From Thermoplasmata archaeon (lineage in GTDB: Archaea; Thermoplasmatota; Thermoplasmata; Methanomassiliicoccales; Methanomethylophilaceae): a stretch of DNA of 64,000 nucleotides. Under the pieces are notes generated by a model. It was given only the letters and a program-made list of their open reading frames with translations, was not told where the DNA came from and did not search any database. Below, piece after piece: positions 46,002 to 56,423 of this stretch; the first letter of the stretch is position 1; every line of letters starts with the position of its first letter. The translations under genes and the position numbers were made by a program. Location: the NCBI GenBank assembly GCA_015063135.1, contig SUTA01000010.1, positions 25,378 to 89,377 of the forward strand, in the 5' to 3' direction.

Positions 46002-48566
46002 TCATTCGGCCTTCCTGGCGACCTTGGAGCCCGGGCCCTTCCAGTTCCAGTCCCCTAGCAGGTGCATGATCGCCGGGACGATGTACGTCCTGACGACTAG
46101 CGCATCGATCAGGATGGCGAAGCACAGGGCGAACCCGAACTGCTGCATCATGACCATTCCGGACAGCATGAGGGTGCCGAAGGCGCCTCCCATGATCAGC
46201 CCGCAGACGGTGATGACCGAGCCCGTATGGGTGACGGCGTGGTAGATGGCGTCGTCGTTGCTCATGCCGTGGGCCTTGACGTTCTCCTTGATGCGTGTGG
46301 TCAGCAGGATGTCGTAATCCATTCCCAATCCGAGGCATATGACCAGCAGGATCAGCGGGATGAGCCACATGACCTCGCCGCCCAGCACATTGACGAACAG
46401 GAAGTGCGTTGCGGTCAGCGTCCATGCGATGGACATCAGGATGGTGAAGATCGACCTGAACGGGATGGTGTACGACCTCATCACCACGAACAGCAGGATG
46501 ATGATCAGGATGACCACGAGGATCTCTATGTGAGTGAACTCGCCTCCGATAACCTCGGAGATCTCGTACATGACGACTGCGGTCCCCGTGACCCACTTCG
46601 CGACGACGTCCGGATGGTCCTCGGCGTATTCGGACACGATGGCCTCGACGCCTGAGATCGAGTCCATGGACACGGGGGCCATGGATGGCTCGACCGTGGC
46701 GATGGAGATGCGGACGAAGACCACGCTGTTGCCGCCCTGGGTGAAGTCGCCGCCGACATGGTTGCCGACGACGTTCGCGTAGTAGTCGATGAAGCCCCCC
46801 ATGTCGTTGAGAATCGTCCCGTAGACGGCTCTCTCGACCTGCTCCCTCGTGTACTCCGGGTGCTCCCTCGGGATGTAGATGCCGAGCAGCGCGGATGCCT
46901 GCCTAACGGCTCCGCTGATGTACTGCATATCGCCGCCGGGCGAGTTGTAGATGAGGTACTCCACCGCCTCCCTCGGCTTCTCGGGATCGATGGCACCCGA
47001 GTCTATCGCGGCCTGCCTCTCCTGTTCCCACATGTAGGGCACGTCCACGGTATCGATGTTCGGGTCCTCGACGATCTCCGCCGTCAGGGAGCGCAATCCT
47101 TCCAGCTTGCTATCCCACCCTTCGCTCCATATTATCGCGGGCATGCCTATCGGCACCGGGCTGTACTTGACGGAGGCCGTCATGGCGATGGGCTCGCCGT
47201 ACTGCAGGACAACGTAGTCGGGCATCAGCATGCCCGCGCTCGCATACTCGCCGATGTAGTCCAGGCCTTCGGCGGACTCACCCGTCTCCATGGAGCTGAT
47301 CATGTCGTAGGAGGTCTCGCTGGTGAGCGCCACGTATGCCGCGGGCACCGACACCAGGACGGTGACGATAGCGATAGCCTTCGCGTGCTTGAGCGAGAAC
47401 CTTGCGGAGTGGTCGAAGTACTTCTGACCGAACCTGCCGCATGCGGCATACCATCCGCGGGTGGACTTCCCGCCCTCCTGGAAGCTGTCCATCTTTGAGG
47501 GCCAGAAGACCCTGTCGCCGACGACCGCCAGGATGGCAGGGATTAGGGTGAGGGCGGCCAGAAGGGCCACTAGGATGCCCAGCGCCAGGCATATGCCCAT
47601 GGTGGACACCAGGCTGAAGGAGCAGACGGACATGGCACCGAATCCGATGATGACCGACGCGCCCGATGTGGCGATGGACTCACCGGCCCATGTCACCGCG
47701 CAATGGAGCGCATCCCTGTGCTCCTTGCCCGCGCGCAGCTCCTCCCTGTAGCGTGCGATGATGAAGATGCAGTAATCGCAGCCGGCCCCCATCATCGAGA
47801 CCAGCAGCATCATCTCCGTGATGAAGAAGATGTTCATGACCTGCCCGAGCAGGAATATCAGGCCCAGGACCACGACGAACGCGAACCCGATCGTCAACGG
47901 CGGGGTGGCCGAGGTGACGAAGGACCTGAAGAAGAGGCCCACCAGAAGAAGGATGAGGAGGACGGTGAAGGGATCGATGCGGGAGATGTCCTCCATGGAG
48001 CCCTTCTCCATGTCGTAGGAGATGGCCGGGGTGCCGGTGACGTACGTCTTCACGACCACATCATGGGTCTCGGCGTACTGGGCCACGGCATCCGCGACGA
48101 AGCCCCTCAGGTTGGGCGTGTCATCGCGGACATAGGACGACGAATAGTTCGTCTTGTAATAGGGGACGACCATGAGGATCCCGGCGCCGTCGTCGCCCGT
48201 CATGGGATCGAAGGCGATGACCATCAAGAGCTTCTCCTTCCCGCTCTCATCCCTGAAATCGCCCTTGGATTCTTCCAGGAGCTTGTAGATCTCCCGGGAT
48301 TGCTGCATCCCAGCCGCATCGTCGAAATGGATTACTATTATCGGCGATGAGCTCGAGTCGCCGATGGAGTGGTCGAAGTACACGTCGAGGACAGCCAGCC
48401 CCTTGACCGATTCGGAGTCGGGGTCCGCCATGTCGTTGGTGTCGTAACTCATGACCTCCCCGGCCTTGAGGGCCAGCGGAGTGCACGCTATCAGGATCAC
48501 CACCCATATGGCGATTATCAATTTGGCATGGCCGATGATGGCGTCCGCCAACCTGTCGAATATCAT
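46002..48566 (-). CDS. RND-superfamily (MMPL-type) membrane transporter
   Basis: 854 residues: two repeats, each with a first helix, a large external domain and a bundle of five or six helices. The first bundle has MLLVSMMGAGCDYCIFIIARYREEL and the second ICLGLGMDYDILLTTRIKEN, the two GxxxDY motifs of MMPL/HpnN proteins carrying proton-relay Asp. May export lipids or act as an SecDF-like pump; substrate unknown. Ends in TGA. Confidence 0.88.
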   Translation of the reverse strand: MIFDRLADAIIGHAKLIIAIWVVILIACTPLALKAGEVMSYDTNDMADPDSESVKGLAVLDVYFDHSIGDSSSSPIIVIHFDDAAGMQQSREIYKLLEESKGDFRDESGKEKLLMVIAFDPMTGDDGAGILMVVPYYKTNYSSSYVRDDTPNLRGFVADAVAQYAETHDVVVKTYVTGTPAISYDMEKGSMEDISRIDPFTVLLILLLVGLFFRSFVTSATPPLTIGFAFVVVLGLIFLLGQVMNIFFITEMMLLVSMMGAGCDYCIFIIARYREELRAGKEHRDALHCAVTWAGESIATSGASVIIGFGAMSVCSFSLVSTMGICLALGILVALLAALTLIPAILAVVGDRVFWPSKMDSFQEGGKSTRGWYAACGRFGQKYFDHSARFSLKHAKAIAIVTVLVSVPAAYVALTSETSYDMISSMETGESAEGLDYIGEYASAGMLMPDYVVLQYGEPIAMTASVKYSPVPIGMPAIIWSEGWDSKLEGLRSLTAEIVEDPNIDTVDVPYMWEQERQAAIDSGAIDPEKPREAVEYLIYNSPGGDMQYISGAVRQASALLGIYIPREHPEYTREQVERAVYGTILNDMGGFIDYYANVVGNHVGGDFTQGGNSVVFVRISIATVEPSMAPVSMDSISGVEAIVSEYAEDHPDVVAKWVTGTAVVMYEISEVIGGEFTHIEILVVILIIILLFVVMRSYTIPFRSIFTILMSIAWTLTATHFLFVNVLGGEVMWLIPLILLVICLGLGMDYDILLTTRIKENVKAHGMSNDDAIYHAVTHTGSVITVCGLIMGGAFGTLMLSGMVMMQQFGFALCFAILIDALVVRTYIVPAIMHLLGDWNWKGPGSKVARKAE

Positions 48567-48605
48567 TGCGGGCGCGTACGGTAATTACGTAAAAAAGGGT
48601 TATCG

Positions 48606-48630
48606 CCCAGGAGGAGAATCGCCTCCTGGG
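48606..48630 (-). terminator. Hairpin after the UspA gene
   Basis: CCCAGGAGG/CCTCCTGGG, 14 bp past the TGA at 48644. Confidence 0.6.
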
Positions 48631-48643
48631 CCGTAGTTGGTGT

Positions 48644-49069
48644 TCACTCCCCGGCGCTGCGGACGACCAGGACCGGGCAGGCGGAGGCCCTGACGATCTT
48701 CTCGGCGACCGATCCGATCATGGCGCGCTGAAGGCCCGTGCGGCCGTGGGTGCCGCAGATGACGAGCTCGTGGTTGGCGGTCTCGGTGATGAGGGACTCG
48801 GCGGGCTTGCCGATCGCGACCTTGGTGACGAGCTCGACCCCGGCCGCCTTGGCCTCGGCCATGACGTACTGGAGCGCCTCGTCGGCGAGCTCCATCATGT
48901 GGTCCTTCTCCTCGGCGAGCTCGTACGTGAGAGCCGCGTAGCTCCCGATGTCGAACACGCACATGGCGCAGAGCACGGCGCCCTGGTCCTTGGCGAGCTT
49001 GACGGCCGTGTCCACAGCGGGCTTGTTCTCTTCGCTGCCATCCACTGCAACGAGAATCTTGGAATACAT
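48644..49069 (-). CDS. Universal stress protein (UspA family)
   Basis: 141 residues. KILVAVDGSEENKPAVDTAVKLA at the start and the ATP-binding GTHGRTGLQRAMIGSVAEKIVRASACPVLVVR at the end, close to the G-2x-G-9x-G(S/T) motif. Stress-related nucleotide binding. Ends in TGA. Confidence 0.92.
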   Translation of the reverse strand: MYSKILVAVDGSEENKPAVDTAVKLAKDQGAVLCAMCVFDIGSYAALTYELAEEKDHMMELADEALQYVMAEAKAAGVELVTKVAIGKPAESLITETANHELVICGTHGRTGLQRAMIGSVAEKIVRASACPVLVVRSAGE

Positions 49070-49246
49070 GTGGATGAAAACTGAATACAGCCTTAAACGG
49101 TTTTCCATATCCAACAGCGCTGGCTGTACATACCGTCCAGTAAAGCCACGGCTGGAACGGGACGCGGATGCCCAGATACAAGGGTGTTCAGGGGGCCGTC
49201 GCCGGCGCCCCTGCGGAGGATTGAAATGAGTTTCCGTATGGATGGA

Positions 49247-49651
49247 TCGCTCTTCCTTGGCCTCTTCCTTCCCGCCCTCGTCCCTCTTCTCGTCCAGGTA
49301 CTCGACAGGCGTGGCCTTCAACCCGACCACCCCGGCGATGACGATGACCATGAAGAGAGCGGAGAGCCAGGTGAGGCTGTCCAGCCCGAGTATGGCGGAT
49401 ACAATCACCGTGAGACTCACTCCGACTCCGATCCAGACGGCGTAAGCCGTCGTGAACGCGATGCCGTGCCTCATGGGCCATTCCATGCAGACCATGCTGA
49501 GCGCGAGGAAGAAGATGGTTATCAGGTCCCAGTACCAGACGGTGAACTTCTCGGTGTAGTCGACTCCGATCGACCACCCGATCTGGAACACGCCCCCCAG
49601 TATCAGGACTATCCATGCCAGCGTGAGCTCGCTCTTGACCTCGAACTTCAT
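49247..49651 (-). CDS. SMR-family transporter subunit with Glu-to-Gln change
   Basis: 134 residues, four helices. In the first helix the SMR essential Glu position reads WIVLILGGVFQIGWSIGV, Gln where Gdx/EmrE-type proteins have Glu (GxxEIGW). It has a long charged C-terminal tail (EYLDEKRDEGGKEEAKEE), ending at CGA 49247-49249. It directly follows the other SMR gene with TGA-C-ATG, so a heterodimer with that partner is likely. Confidence 0.8.
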
Positions 49652-49652
49652 G

Positions 49653-50012
49653 TCAGAGGCCTCCCGCGAGCCTTACGCCGATGATGCCCACGACGATCAT
49701 GGCGACGAACGCCATCCTCCTGGGCGTCAGCTTCTCCCTGTACAGAACACGGCCGATGAGCACGATTCCCGTGGCGCCTATTCCGGCTAGCACGGCGTAG
49801 GCCACACCGGGTCCGATATACTCCACGCCGTTCTCGTCCCTCATCCCGACGCAGTACGCCAGGAGGTAGAGGCAGAGGAGGACCAGGACGACCGCTGCGA
49901 TCCCCCAGCCCTTCTTCTTGAAATTCTCGGATTTGTCAAGGCATGTTACCCAGATCGGCTCGATGCAACTGGCAACGATGAGCACGACCCATGCCATTAT
50001 CGCTCCATCCAT
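49653..50012 (-). CDS. SMR-family transporter subunit
   Basis: 119 residues, four helices. First helix AWVVLIVASCIEPIWVTCLD keeps the membrane Glu that binds proton and substrate. PGVAYAVLAGIGATGIVLIG is the usual third helix. Works with the second SMR subunit; substrates may be guanidinium, cations or drugs. Ends in TGA. Confidence 0.82.
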   Translation of the reverse strand: MDGAIMAWVVLIVASCIEPIWVTCLDKSENFKKKGWGIAAVVLVLLCLYLLAYCVGMRDENGVEYIGPGVAYAVLAGIGATGIVLIGRVLYREKLTPRRMAFVAMIVVGIIGVRLAGGL

Positions 50013-50226
50013 GTAGAACGGATGCCCCAGGACGGTATATTTAAGATGTTCCAGAAACGCCGGATAGAATGTTGTTTCGTCCTCATAGTAGTTAAAACTT
50101 ACGCAAATAATGATGCATCAATATAAACTGTGGATAATTCTCGATAGAAATAAATACCGCGACTGCTGCGGAACCGGTGCCCCCGACATCCTTTATTAAT
50201 AGGTGGCCGATTGCGAGCCGATAACA

Positions 50227-51450
50227 ATGATCGACGAGAAGGCAATCAAAGAGGCGCAGGAGAAGTACGGCGCCCTTCTCAGGAAGCAGCTGGAGAGGGT
50301 CGAGAGGCTCAAGAACGAACCCGACTGGACCGACTACTCCAAGCTCGACAAGCTCATAATCGGCGTCTGCGGGGGAGACGGCATCGGGCCGTACATCTGC
50401 GCATCCGCCCAGAAGGTCATGGAGTTCCTCCTGGCCGACAAGATCAAGGCCGGCAAGGTCGAGATCAGGCAGATCAACGGCCTCACCATCGAGCGCCGCG
50501 CCGAGGTCATGAAGGCCATCCCCGACGACACCCTCGCAGAGCTCAAGCAGTGCCACGTCATCCTCAAGGGGCCGACCACCACCCCCGCCAAGGGAGACCC
50601 CTGGCCGAACATCGAGAGCGCCAACGTCGCGATGAGGAAGGAGCTCGACCTGTTCGCCAACGTCCGCCCCGTCTCCGTCCCGGAGCTCGGCATCGACTGG
50701 GTCTTCTACAGGGAGAACACCGAGGGGTCCTACGCCCTGGGCTCCGACGGCTTCTTCGTCACCGAGGACCTCGCCATGGACTACTGCGTCGCTACCAGGC
50801 AGGGAACCGAGAGGATCATCCGCGCCGGGTTCGAGCACGCGAAGAGGACCGGCAAGAACTACGTGTCCATCATCGTCAAGGCGAACATCATCAAGACCAC
50901 CGACGGCCTGTTCGTCGACCTGGCCGACCAGATCGGCAAGGAGTACCCCGAGGTCAAACACGACGTATGGTTCATCGACATAACCACCGCCAAGCTCATC
51001 GACCCCGCCCGCAGGTCCGACTTCAAGGTCTTCGTCCTGCCCAACCTCTACGGCGACATCATCACCGACGAGGCCGCCCAGATCCAGGGTGGCGTCGGGA
51101 CCGCCGGCTCCGCCAACATCGGCAAGAAGTACGCCATGTTCGAGGCCATCCACGGCTCCGCGCCCAGGATGGTGGCCGAGGGCAGGGCCCAGTACGCAGA
51201 CCCGTGCAGCATGATCAAGGCCGTCGCCATGATGATGAACCACATCGGCGAGGCCGAGAAGGGGAGGAAGCTCGAGATGGCCCTGGACGTCTGCACCCAG
51301 TTCGAGAAGAAGCTGGTCATGACCGGAAGGGACACCGGCGCCACCGGCGACGAGTTCGCCCAGTACGTCCTCGACACCATGCAGAGGGCCGACCTGGAGA
51401 AGGTCTGGCAGGGCTACGTGGACAAGGCCATCGCCGCCGCCAAGAACTGA
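50227..51450 (+). CDS. Isocitrate/isopropylmalate dehydrogenase family protein
   Basis: 407 residues. GVCGGDGIGPYI, FYRENTEGSYALGSDGFFVTEDLAM, IIVKANIIKTTDGLF, LPNLYGDIITDEAAQIQGGVGTAGSANIG and FEAIHGSAPR are family hallmarks with metal-binding Asp residues. Substrate (isocitrate, isopropylmalate or homoisocitrate) is uncertain from sequence alone. TATA-like CTTTATTAATAGG about 30 bp before ATG. Ends in TGA; codon bias suggests high expression. Confidence 0.9.
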   Translation: MIDEKAIKEAQEKYGALLRKQLERVERLKNEPDWTDYSKLDKLIIGVCGGDGIGPYICASAQKVMEFLLADKIKAGKVEIRQINGLTIERRAEVMKAIPDDTLAELKQCHVILKGPTTTPAKGDPWPNIESANVAMRKELDLFANVRPVSVPELGIDWVFYRENTEGSYALGSDGFFVTEDLAMDYCVATRQGTERIIRAGFEHAKRTGKNYVSIIVKANIIKTTDGLFVDLADQIGKEYPEVKHDVWFIDITTAKLIDPARRSDFKVFVLPNLYGDIITDEAAQIQGGVGTAGSANIGKKYAMFEAIHGSAPRMVAEGRAQYADPCSMIKAVAMMMNHIGEAEKGRKLEMALDVCTQFEKKLVMTGRDTGATGDEFAQYVLDTMQRADLEKVWQGYVDKAIAAAKN

Positions 51451-51459
51451 AACCCACTT

Positions 51460-51479
51460 CCCCCTCCGCGAGGAGGGGG
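51460..51479 (+). terminator. Terminator hairpin after the dehydrogenase
   Basis: CCCCCTCC/GGAGGGGG with loop GCGA, followed by a CAATTCTT stretch. Confidence 0.65.
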
Positions 51480-51527
51480 CAATTCTTCCAACAAGGTTAA
51501 TTTGAACGTAGGCCATCGGGAGCGCCG

Positions 51528-53078
51528 ATGGCGTACGTAACGCACCCCCGCATCAAGCCCGACTCCGTAGAGGAGCGCCGCTACCAGACCAGCGTGGTCG
51601 AGGGGTGCGTCGCCAGGAACTCGCTGGTGATCCTGCCCACGGGGCTCGGGAAGACCATCGTCGCCCTCAGGACCGTGGCCGAGTTCATCGACAGCGGGAA
51701 GGTCCTAATCCTCGCCCCGACGAAGCCGCTGGTGGACCAGCACAGGTCCACGTTCGAGGAGCTCATGCCCTCCGCCAGGGTCGGCATGCTCAACGGGATG
51801 ATGAAGCCCGAGAAGAGGGCGGTCGTCGTCTCCGACTCCGATATCGTCATCTCCACCCCGCAGTGCGTCGCCAACGACCTGGAGTCCAGGCTCTACGACC
51901 TCCGCGACTTCTCGCTGTGCATATTCGACGAGGCCCACCGCGCCACCGGCAACTACGCGTACGTCGCCGTGGCCCCGTACTGCCCCGTCAGGTGCAGGAT
52001 GATCGGGATGACCGCGTCCCCGGGAAGCGACCTGAAGAGGATCGAGGAGGTCTGCGACAACCTGGACCTCAGGAGGATCGACGTCAGGTCGGACGACGAC
52101 CCCGACGTGGCCCCGTACGTGTTCGACACCTATGTCAACAGGATAGAGGTCAACCTGCCGAAGGACCTGCAGGACGCGGTCCAGCTCCTGAGGGAGATGC
52201 TCGACAGGTACGTCGCCGAGCTTTCCAGCCTCGGCCTCCTGCCCAGGGGGCAGATGGTGTCCAAGGGCTCCATCAACAGGCTGCAGGAGAACCTCCAGGT
52301 CAGGCTGGCCCGTGGCGAGAAGACCGCCATCGTCTTCAGGGGCATGACCCTGGCGGCGATATGCATGAAGCTGCTCCATGCCATAGAGTACGCGGAGTGC
52401 CAGGGGATGACCACCCTGAGGCAGTACCTGTCCAGGCTGGAGGCCGAGTCCCTGCAGGAGAAGGGCGGCAAGGGCGCCAGGGAGATAATGGCCCGCCCGG
52501 AGTACCCGAAGCTCAGGTTCATCCTGGACACCACTCGCGTGGAGCACCCCAAGGTCTCCAGGGTCATGAGCATCGTCAGCCAGGTGCTGGAATCCAAACC
52601 CGGCACCAAGGTTCTCGTCTTCGCCCAGTTCAGGGACACCTGCGACATGCTCGTGGACAAGATATCCGGGATCCCCCATGCCGATCCGGGGCTCCTGATT
52701 GGCCATTCCAACGGCGGGATGAACCAGAAGGACCAGATAGGCCTGCTGGACAGGTTCCGCTCCGGGGAGCTGAACGTCCTCGTGTCCACATCGGTCGGCG
52801 AGGAGGGGCTGGATGTCGCCAGCACGGACGCCGTGATATTCTACGAGCCCATCCCCTCGGACATCAGGACCATCCAGAGGAGGGGCAGGACCGGCAGGAA
52901 GAACGACGGGGAGGTCTACGTCCTCGTCGGCAAAGGCACCCTCGACGAGGTGTACGAGAAGGCCGCCAAGGACAAGGAGAGGGCCATGAGGGAGCGCCTG
53001 CAGAGGCTCAGCGACCAGCTCGGGAGCGGCCAGTCCAAGATCGTCAGGAAGACCCAGACGAACCTCGACGGATACCGA
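51528..53078 (+). CDS. Hef/Mph1-type SF2 DNA helicase (no nuclease domain)
   Basis: 516 residues. Motif I LPTGLGKTIVAL, motif II FDEAHRATGNYAY, motif III MIGMTASPG, motif V STSVGEEGLDVAS, motif VI QRRGRTGRK. The insert between lobes matches Hef thumb regions. Archaeal Hef often carries a C-terminal XPF nuclease; here the protein stops after the helicase (NLDGY) at CGA 53076-53078, so that part is absent or separate. The DNA ligase gene downstream is in the same frame, and standard reading produces a false 1,143-residue fusion. Confidence 0.88.
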
Positions 53079-53131
53079 ATAGCCAGACGTCCGTTTTCCT
53101 ACCTTCTCCGGGGGGTGATCCGCACCCCAAC

Positions 53132-53141
53132 TGATATTATC
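53132..53141 (+). promoter_or_regulatory. TATA box of the DNA ligase gene
   Basis: TGATATTATC centred about 26 bp before ATG 53163, inside what standard decoding would call coding sequence. Confidence 0.6.
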
Positions 53142-53162
53142 AACGTAGCCGATGACCCCGGC

Positions 53163-54926
53163 ATGCTCTACTCCGAACTGGCCGAGACGTTCGACCGCCT
53201 GGAATCCACCACCAGCCGCCTGGAGATGGCCACCATCATGGCCGGGTTCTTCCGCACCGTGGATCCCAAGGAGCTCAGGGGCATCGTCTATCTGTCGCAG
53301 GGCAAGCTGCACCCGGACTTCTTCCCGCAGGTCCTGGGGATGTCGGACAAGCTCGTCCTCAAGGCGATCGCCATCGCGAGCGGCCACTCCGAGAAGGAGA
53401 TAGAGGGGATGTGGATCAAGACCGGGGACCCCGGCGAGGTCGCCGAGAAGATGATGGCCACGAAGAAGCAGATGGCCCTCTTCTCCGAGGAGCTGACCGT
53501 CTCCAGGCTCATCGCCGGCCTGACATCCATCGAGAACGCGTCCGGGAAGGACTCCCAGGACAAGAAGATGAAGACCCTCGCCAACCTCCTGCACGACTCC
53601 GGGCCCCTCGAGGCCAGGTACCTCTGCAGGATCGTCACGGGCAGGATGAGGGTCGGCGCCGGGGACATGACCATACTGGATGCCCTGGCCGAGGCGTTCG
53701 CGACCAAGGAGGGCCGCCCCGCCATAGAGAGGGCGTTCAACGTCACCTGCGACATCGGGCTCGTGGCCGAAACCGTGGCCGTCGGCGGGATGGAGGCCAT
53801 CTCGAAGGTGGGCGTGACCGTCGGCAGCCCGGTCAAGGTCATGCTCGCGGAGAGGCTCCAGTCGATCTCCGAAGTGGTGGAGAAGATGGGCGGCCGCTGC
53901 GCCATGGAGTACAAGTACGACGGGATCAGGGTGCAGGCCCACATCGGGAAGGACGGCGTGAAGCTGTACTCCCGCAGGCTCGAGGACCTGACCTCCAACT
54001 TCCCCGACATCGCCGACGAGCTGCGCGCCAAATGCAAGTGCCAGGAGTGCATAGTCGAGGGCGAGTGCGTCGCCATCGACCCCGAGACCGGGTACATGCT
54101 CCCGTTCCAGAACGTCACCCACCGCAGGAGGAAGAACGACATGGACTCCGCCGTGAAGGAGGTCCCAGTGAGGATTTTCCTCTTCGACATCCTGTACGAC
54201 GGCGAGGACCGCACCGGGATGGCCTATCCCGACAGGAGGTCCCTGCTCGAGTCCACCTTCGCTATGGGCGGCATGATACAGACCACGACCATGAGGGTCG
54301 TGGAATCGCCCGAGGAAGGGGAGGACTTCTTCGCCGGCGCCATCGCCAACAGGTGCGAGGGTATAATGGCGAAGTCGCTGTCCCCCGAATCCGTCTACCG
54401 CGCCGGGTCCAGGGGATTCCTCTGGATAAAGTACAAGAAGGACTACCAGCAGGCCCTAACCGACTCATTCGACCTGGCCGTCGTGGGGGCGTTCTACGGC
54501 ATGGGCAAACGCGCCGGCAAGTACGGGGCGCTCCTGATGGCCGCCTACGACCCCGACTCCGGCAGGTTCCAGACAGTCTGCAAGCTCGGCACCGGGTTCG
54601 ACGACGCGTTCCTGGACGGCATGCCCGAGCTGCTGAACGGCACGCTCTCCGAGGGGAGGCCCAGGCTCGTGGACGCCGAGATGATCCCGGACGTGTGGTT
54701 CGACCCGGCCGTCGTGCTGGAGGTCGTCGCCGCTGAGATCACCCTCAGCCCCATACACACCGCCGCGTGGGACGTCATCAAGGAGGGGGCGGGGCTCGGG
54801 ATAAGGTTCCCCAGGTTCACCGGCCGCGTGAGGGACGACAAGGACCCCGAGCAGTGCACCACCGTGGGGGAGATCGTGGAGATGTACGGCATGCAGGCCC
54901 ACGACTCGGACGGCCTGTCCGAGCGA
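53163..54926 (+). CDS. lig: ATP-dependent DNA ligase
   Basis: 587 residues, usual archaeal length. N-terminal DNA-binding domain (MLYSELAETFDRLESTTSRLE), adenylation site EYKYDGIRVQAH with the catalytic Lys, SRRLEDLTSNFPD, ECIVEGECVAIDPETG, DSFDLAVVGAFYGMGKRAGKYG, GLGIRFPRFTGRVRDDK. Seals nicks in replication and repair. It ends DSDGLSE at CGA 54924-54926; TAG would be 11 codons later. Confidence 0.95.
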
Positions 54927-54936
54927 GGTTATTTGT
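54927..54936 (+). promoter_or_regulatory. TATA box of the MFS gene
   Basis: GGTTATTTGT immediately after the CGA stop of the ligase gene and 25-34 bp before ATG 54961. Confidence 0.6.
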
Positions 54937-54960
54937 ACAGCCTGCCCGAAACACGGTAGC

Positions 54961-56139
54961 ATGCAGAGCGACCGCATCCTGACCAGGGACTTCGTGCTGG
55001 TCACGTTCACGTCGCTCTTCTGCATCCTGAACTACTTCTTCCTGCTGATCATAATCGTGGATTTCGCCGAGACCCTCGGCGGATCCCCGTTCATGGGCGG
55101 TCTGGCCGCTGGGGTCTACGTCATCAGCGGCTTGGCATCCAGGCTCTTCTTCGGGAAATACATCGAAATGGTCGGGAGGAAGAGGATGCTCCTCATCGGC
55201 CTGGCCTCGGCGGTCGCCGTCAGCTTCCTGTACCCCTTCGCATCGTCCATGGCGCTCCTTATCGCCGTCAGACTGGTCCACGGGGTCACCTACGGGATAT
55301 CCAGCACCTGCTCCAACGACATAGTGGCCAAGCTGGTCCCCCCGAAGAGGAGGGGCGAGGCGATGGGGTACTACTTCCTCAACGCCACCGCGGCCATGGC
55401 CATCGGCCCGCTGATCGGCATGGTCCTGGCGGATTCCGACAGCTTCACGCTGGTATTCAACCTGGGGACCCTGATGTACATCTCGGCCCTCCTCTGCGCC
55501 CTGTTCATCCGCGTGCCCGAGGAAGACCTCACACACGAGCAGAGGAGCGAGGCCAAGGGCTTCGGCATCAGGAGCGTCCTGCAGCTCTCCGCCGTGCCTC
55601 TGGCACTCACCTCGATGGTGTTCTACCTATCCTACTCCGGGGTGCTGTCGTTCATCAGCTCCTACACGGAAGGGACCCCCATGGAGGGCCCGGCGACGTT
55701 CTTCTTCCTGTCCGTGGCCGCTGGCACGCTGATCTCCAGATTCTATACCGGGCGCCTGTACGACAGCAGGGGGCCGAACGTCGTGCTGATCCCGGCCATG
55801 ACCCTTTTCATCATCGGGCTGGCGGTCTACGCGGTCACGTCCAATCCCTACGCGTTCCTTTGCAGCGGGTTCCTGATCGGGTACGGGATCTCCAACGTAT
55901 TCGCGATATGCCAGACCATCGTGATCGCTACCGCTCCGCCGCACCGCTACGGGGTAACCACTGCGACGTTCAACTCCATCAACGACCTGGGCTCCGGCCT
56001 CGGTCCGTCGATCATGGGGATACTCGTCATCGCCCTGGGATACAGCGAGATGTACCTCGTCTGCGTGCTGATAGCCATCGGCAGCCTGGCCCTCTACTGG
56101 TTCGCCCACGGGCGCGCCGTACATGCGGGCGCGGCGCGA
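54961..56139 (+). CDS. Major facilitator superfamily transporter
   Basis: 392 residues, 12 helices. GxxxD-type loop KYIEMVGRKRMLLIGLASAV between helices 2 and 3, and VRLVHGVTYGISSTCSNDIVAKLVPPKRRGEAMG in helix 4-5. Resembles multidrug or unspecified MFS exporters; no substrate prediction. It ends HAGAA at CGA 56137-56139, 3 bp before the rpoL TATA box. Confidence 0.85.
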
Positions 56140-56141
56140 AA

Positions 56142-56155
56142 CCTTTATTATAAAG
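56142..56155 (+). promoter_or_regulatory. TATA box of rpoL
   Basis: CCTTTATTATAAAG centred about 25 bp before ATG 56174. Confidence 0.7.
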
Positions 56156-56173
56156 AAGGCATAGCCGACGGCC

Positions 56174-56419
56174 ATGGAGACCTACCTCGTCGAGAAGACC
56201 TCAGACACCACGACCATCGGTTTCAAGGACGCGAACCTCACGCTCATCACCCCCCTGATGAAGGCGCTCGAGGACGATGAGAACGTCGTGCTCGTCAGGT
56301 ACCTGGACGAGCACCCCGAACTCGTCGACAGGAAGCTCATGATCCAGGTGAAGGACGGCGACCCCATGAAGGCTTTCGAGAAGGCCGCCGATTCCCTGGT
56401 CAAGTACTTCAAGAGCTGA
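56174..56419 (+). CDS. rpoL: DNA-directed RNA polymerase subunit L
   Basis: 81 residues. The Rpb11-like LITPLMKALEDDENVVLVRYLDEHPELVDR with DGDPMKAFEKAADSL; pairs with subunit D in polymerase assembly. The first part is a little divergent (GFKDANLTLITPL against the common GEDHTFLNLL). Ends in TGA. Four bases precede the truD start. Confidence 0.9.
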   Translation: METYLVEKTSDTTTIGFKDANLTLITPLMKALEDDENVVLVRYLDEHPELVDRKLMIQVKDGDPMKAFEKAADSLVKYFKS

Positions 56420-56423
56420 TTTC

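Noticed and set aside
51528..54959. A helicase-DNA ligase fusion of 1,143 residues
   Set aside because: The joint contains CGA, a TATA box and a canonical ligase start; both proteins have standard ends there.
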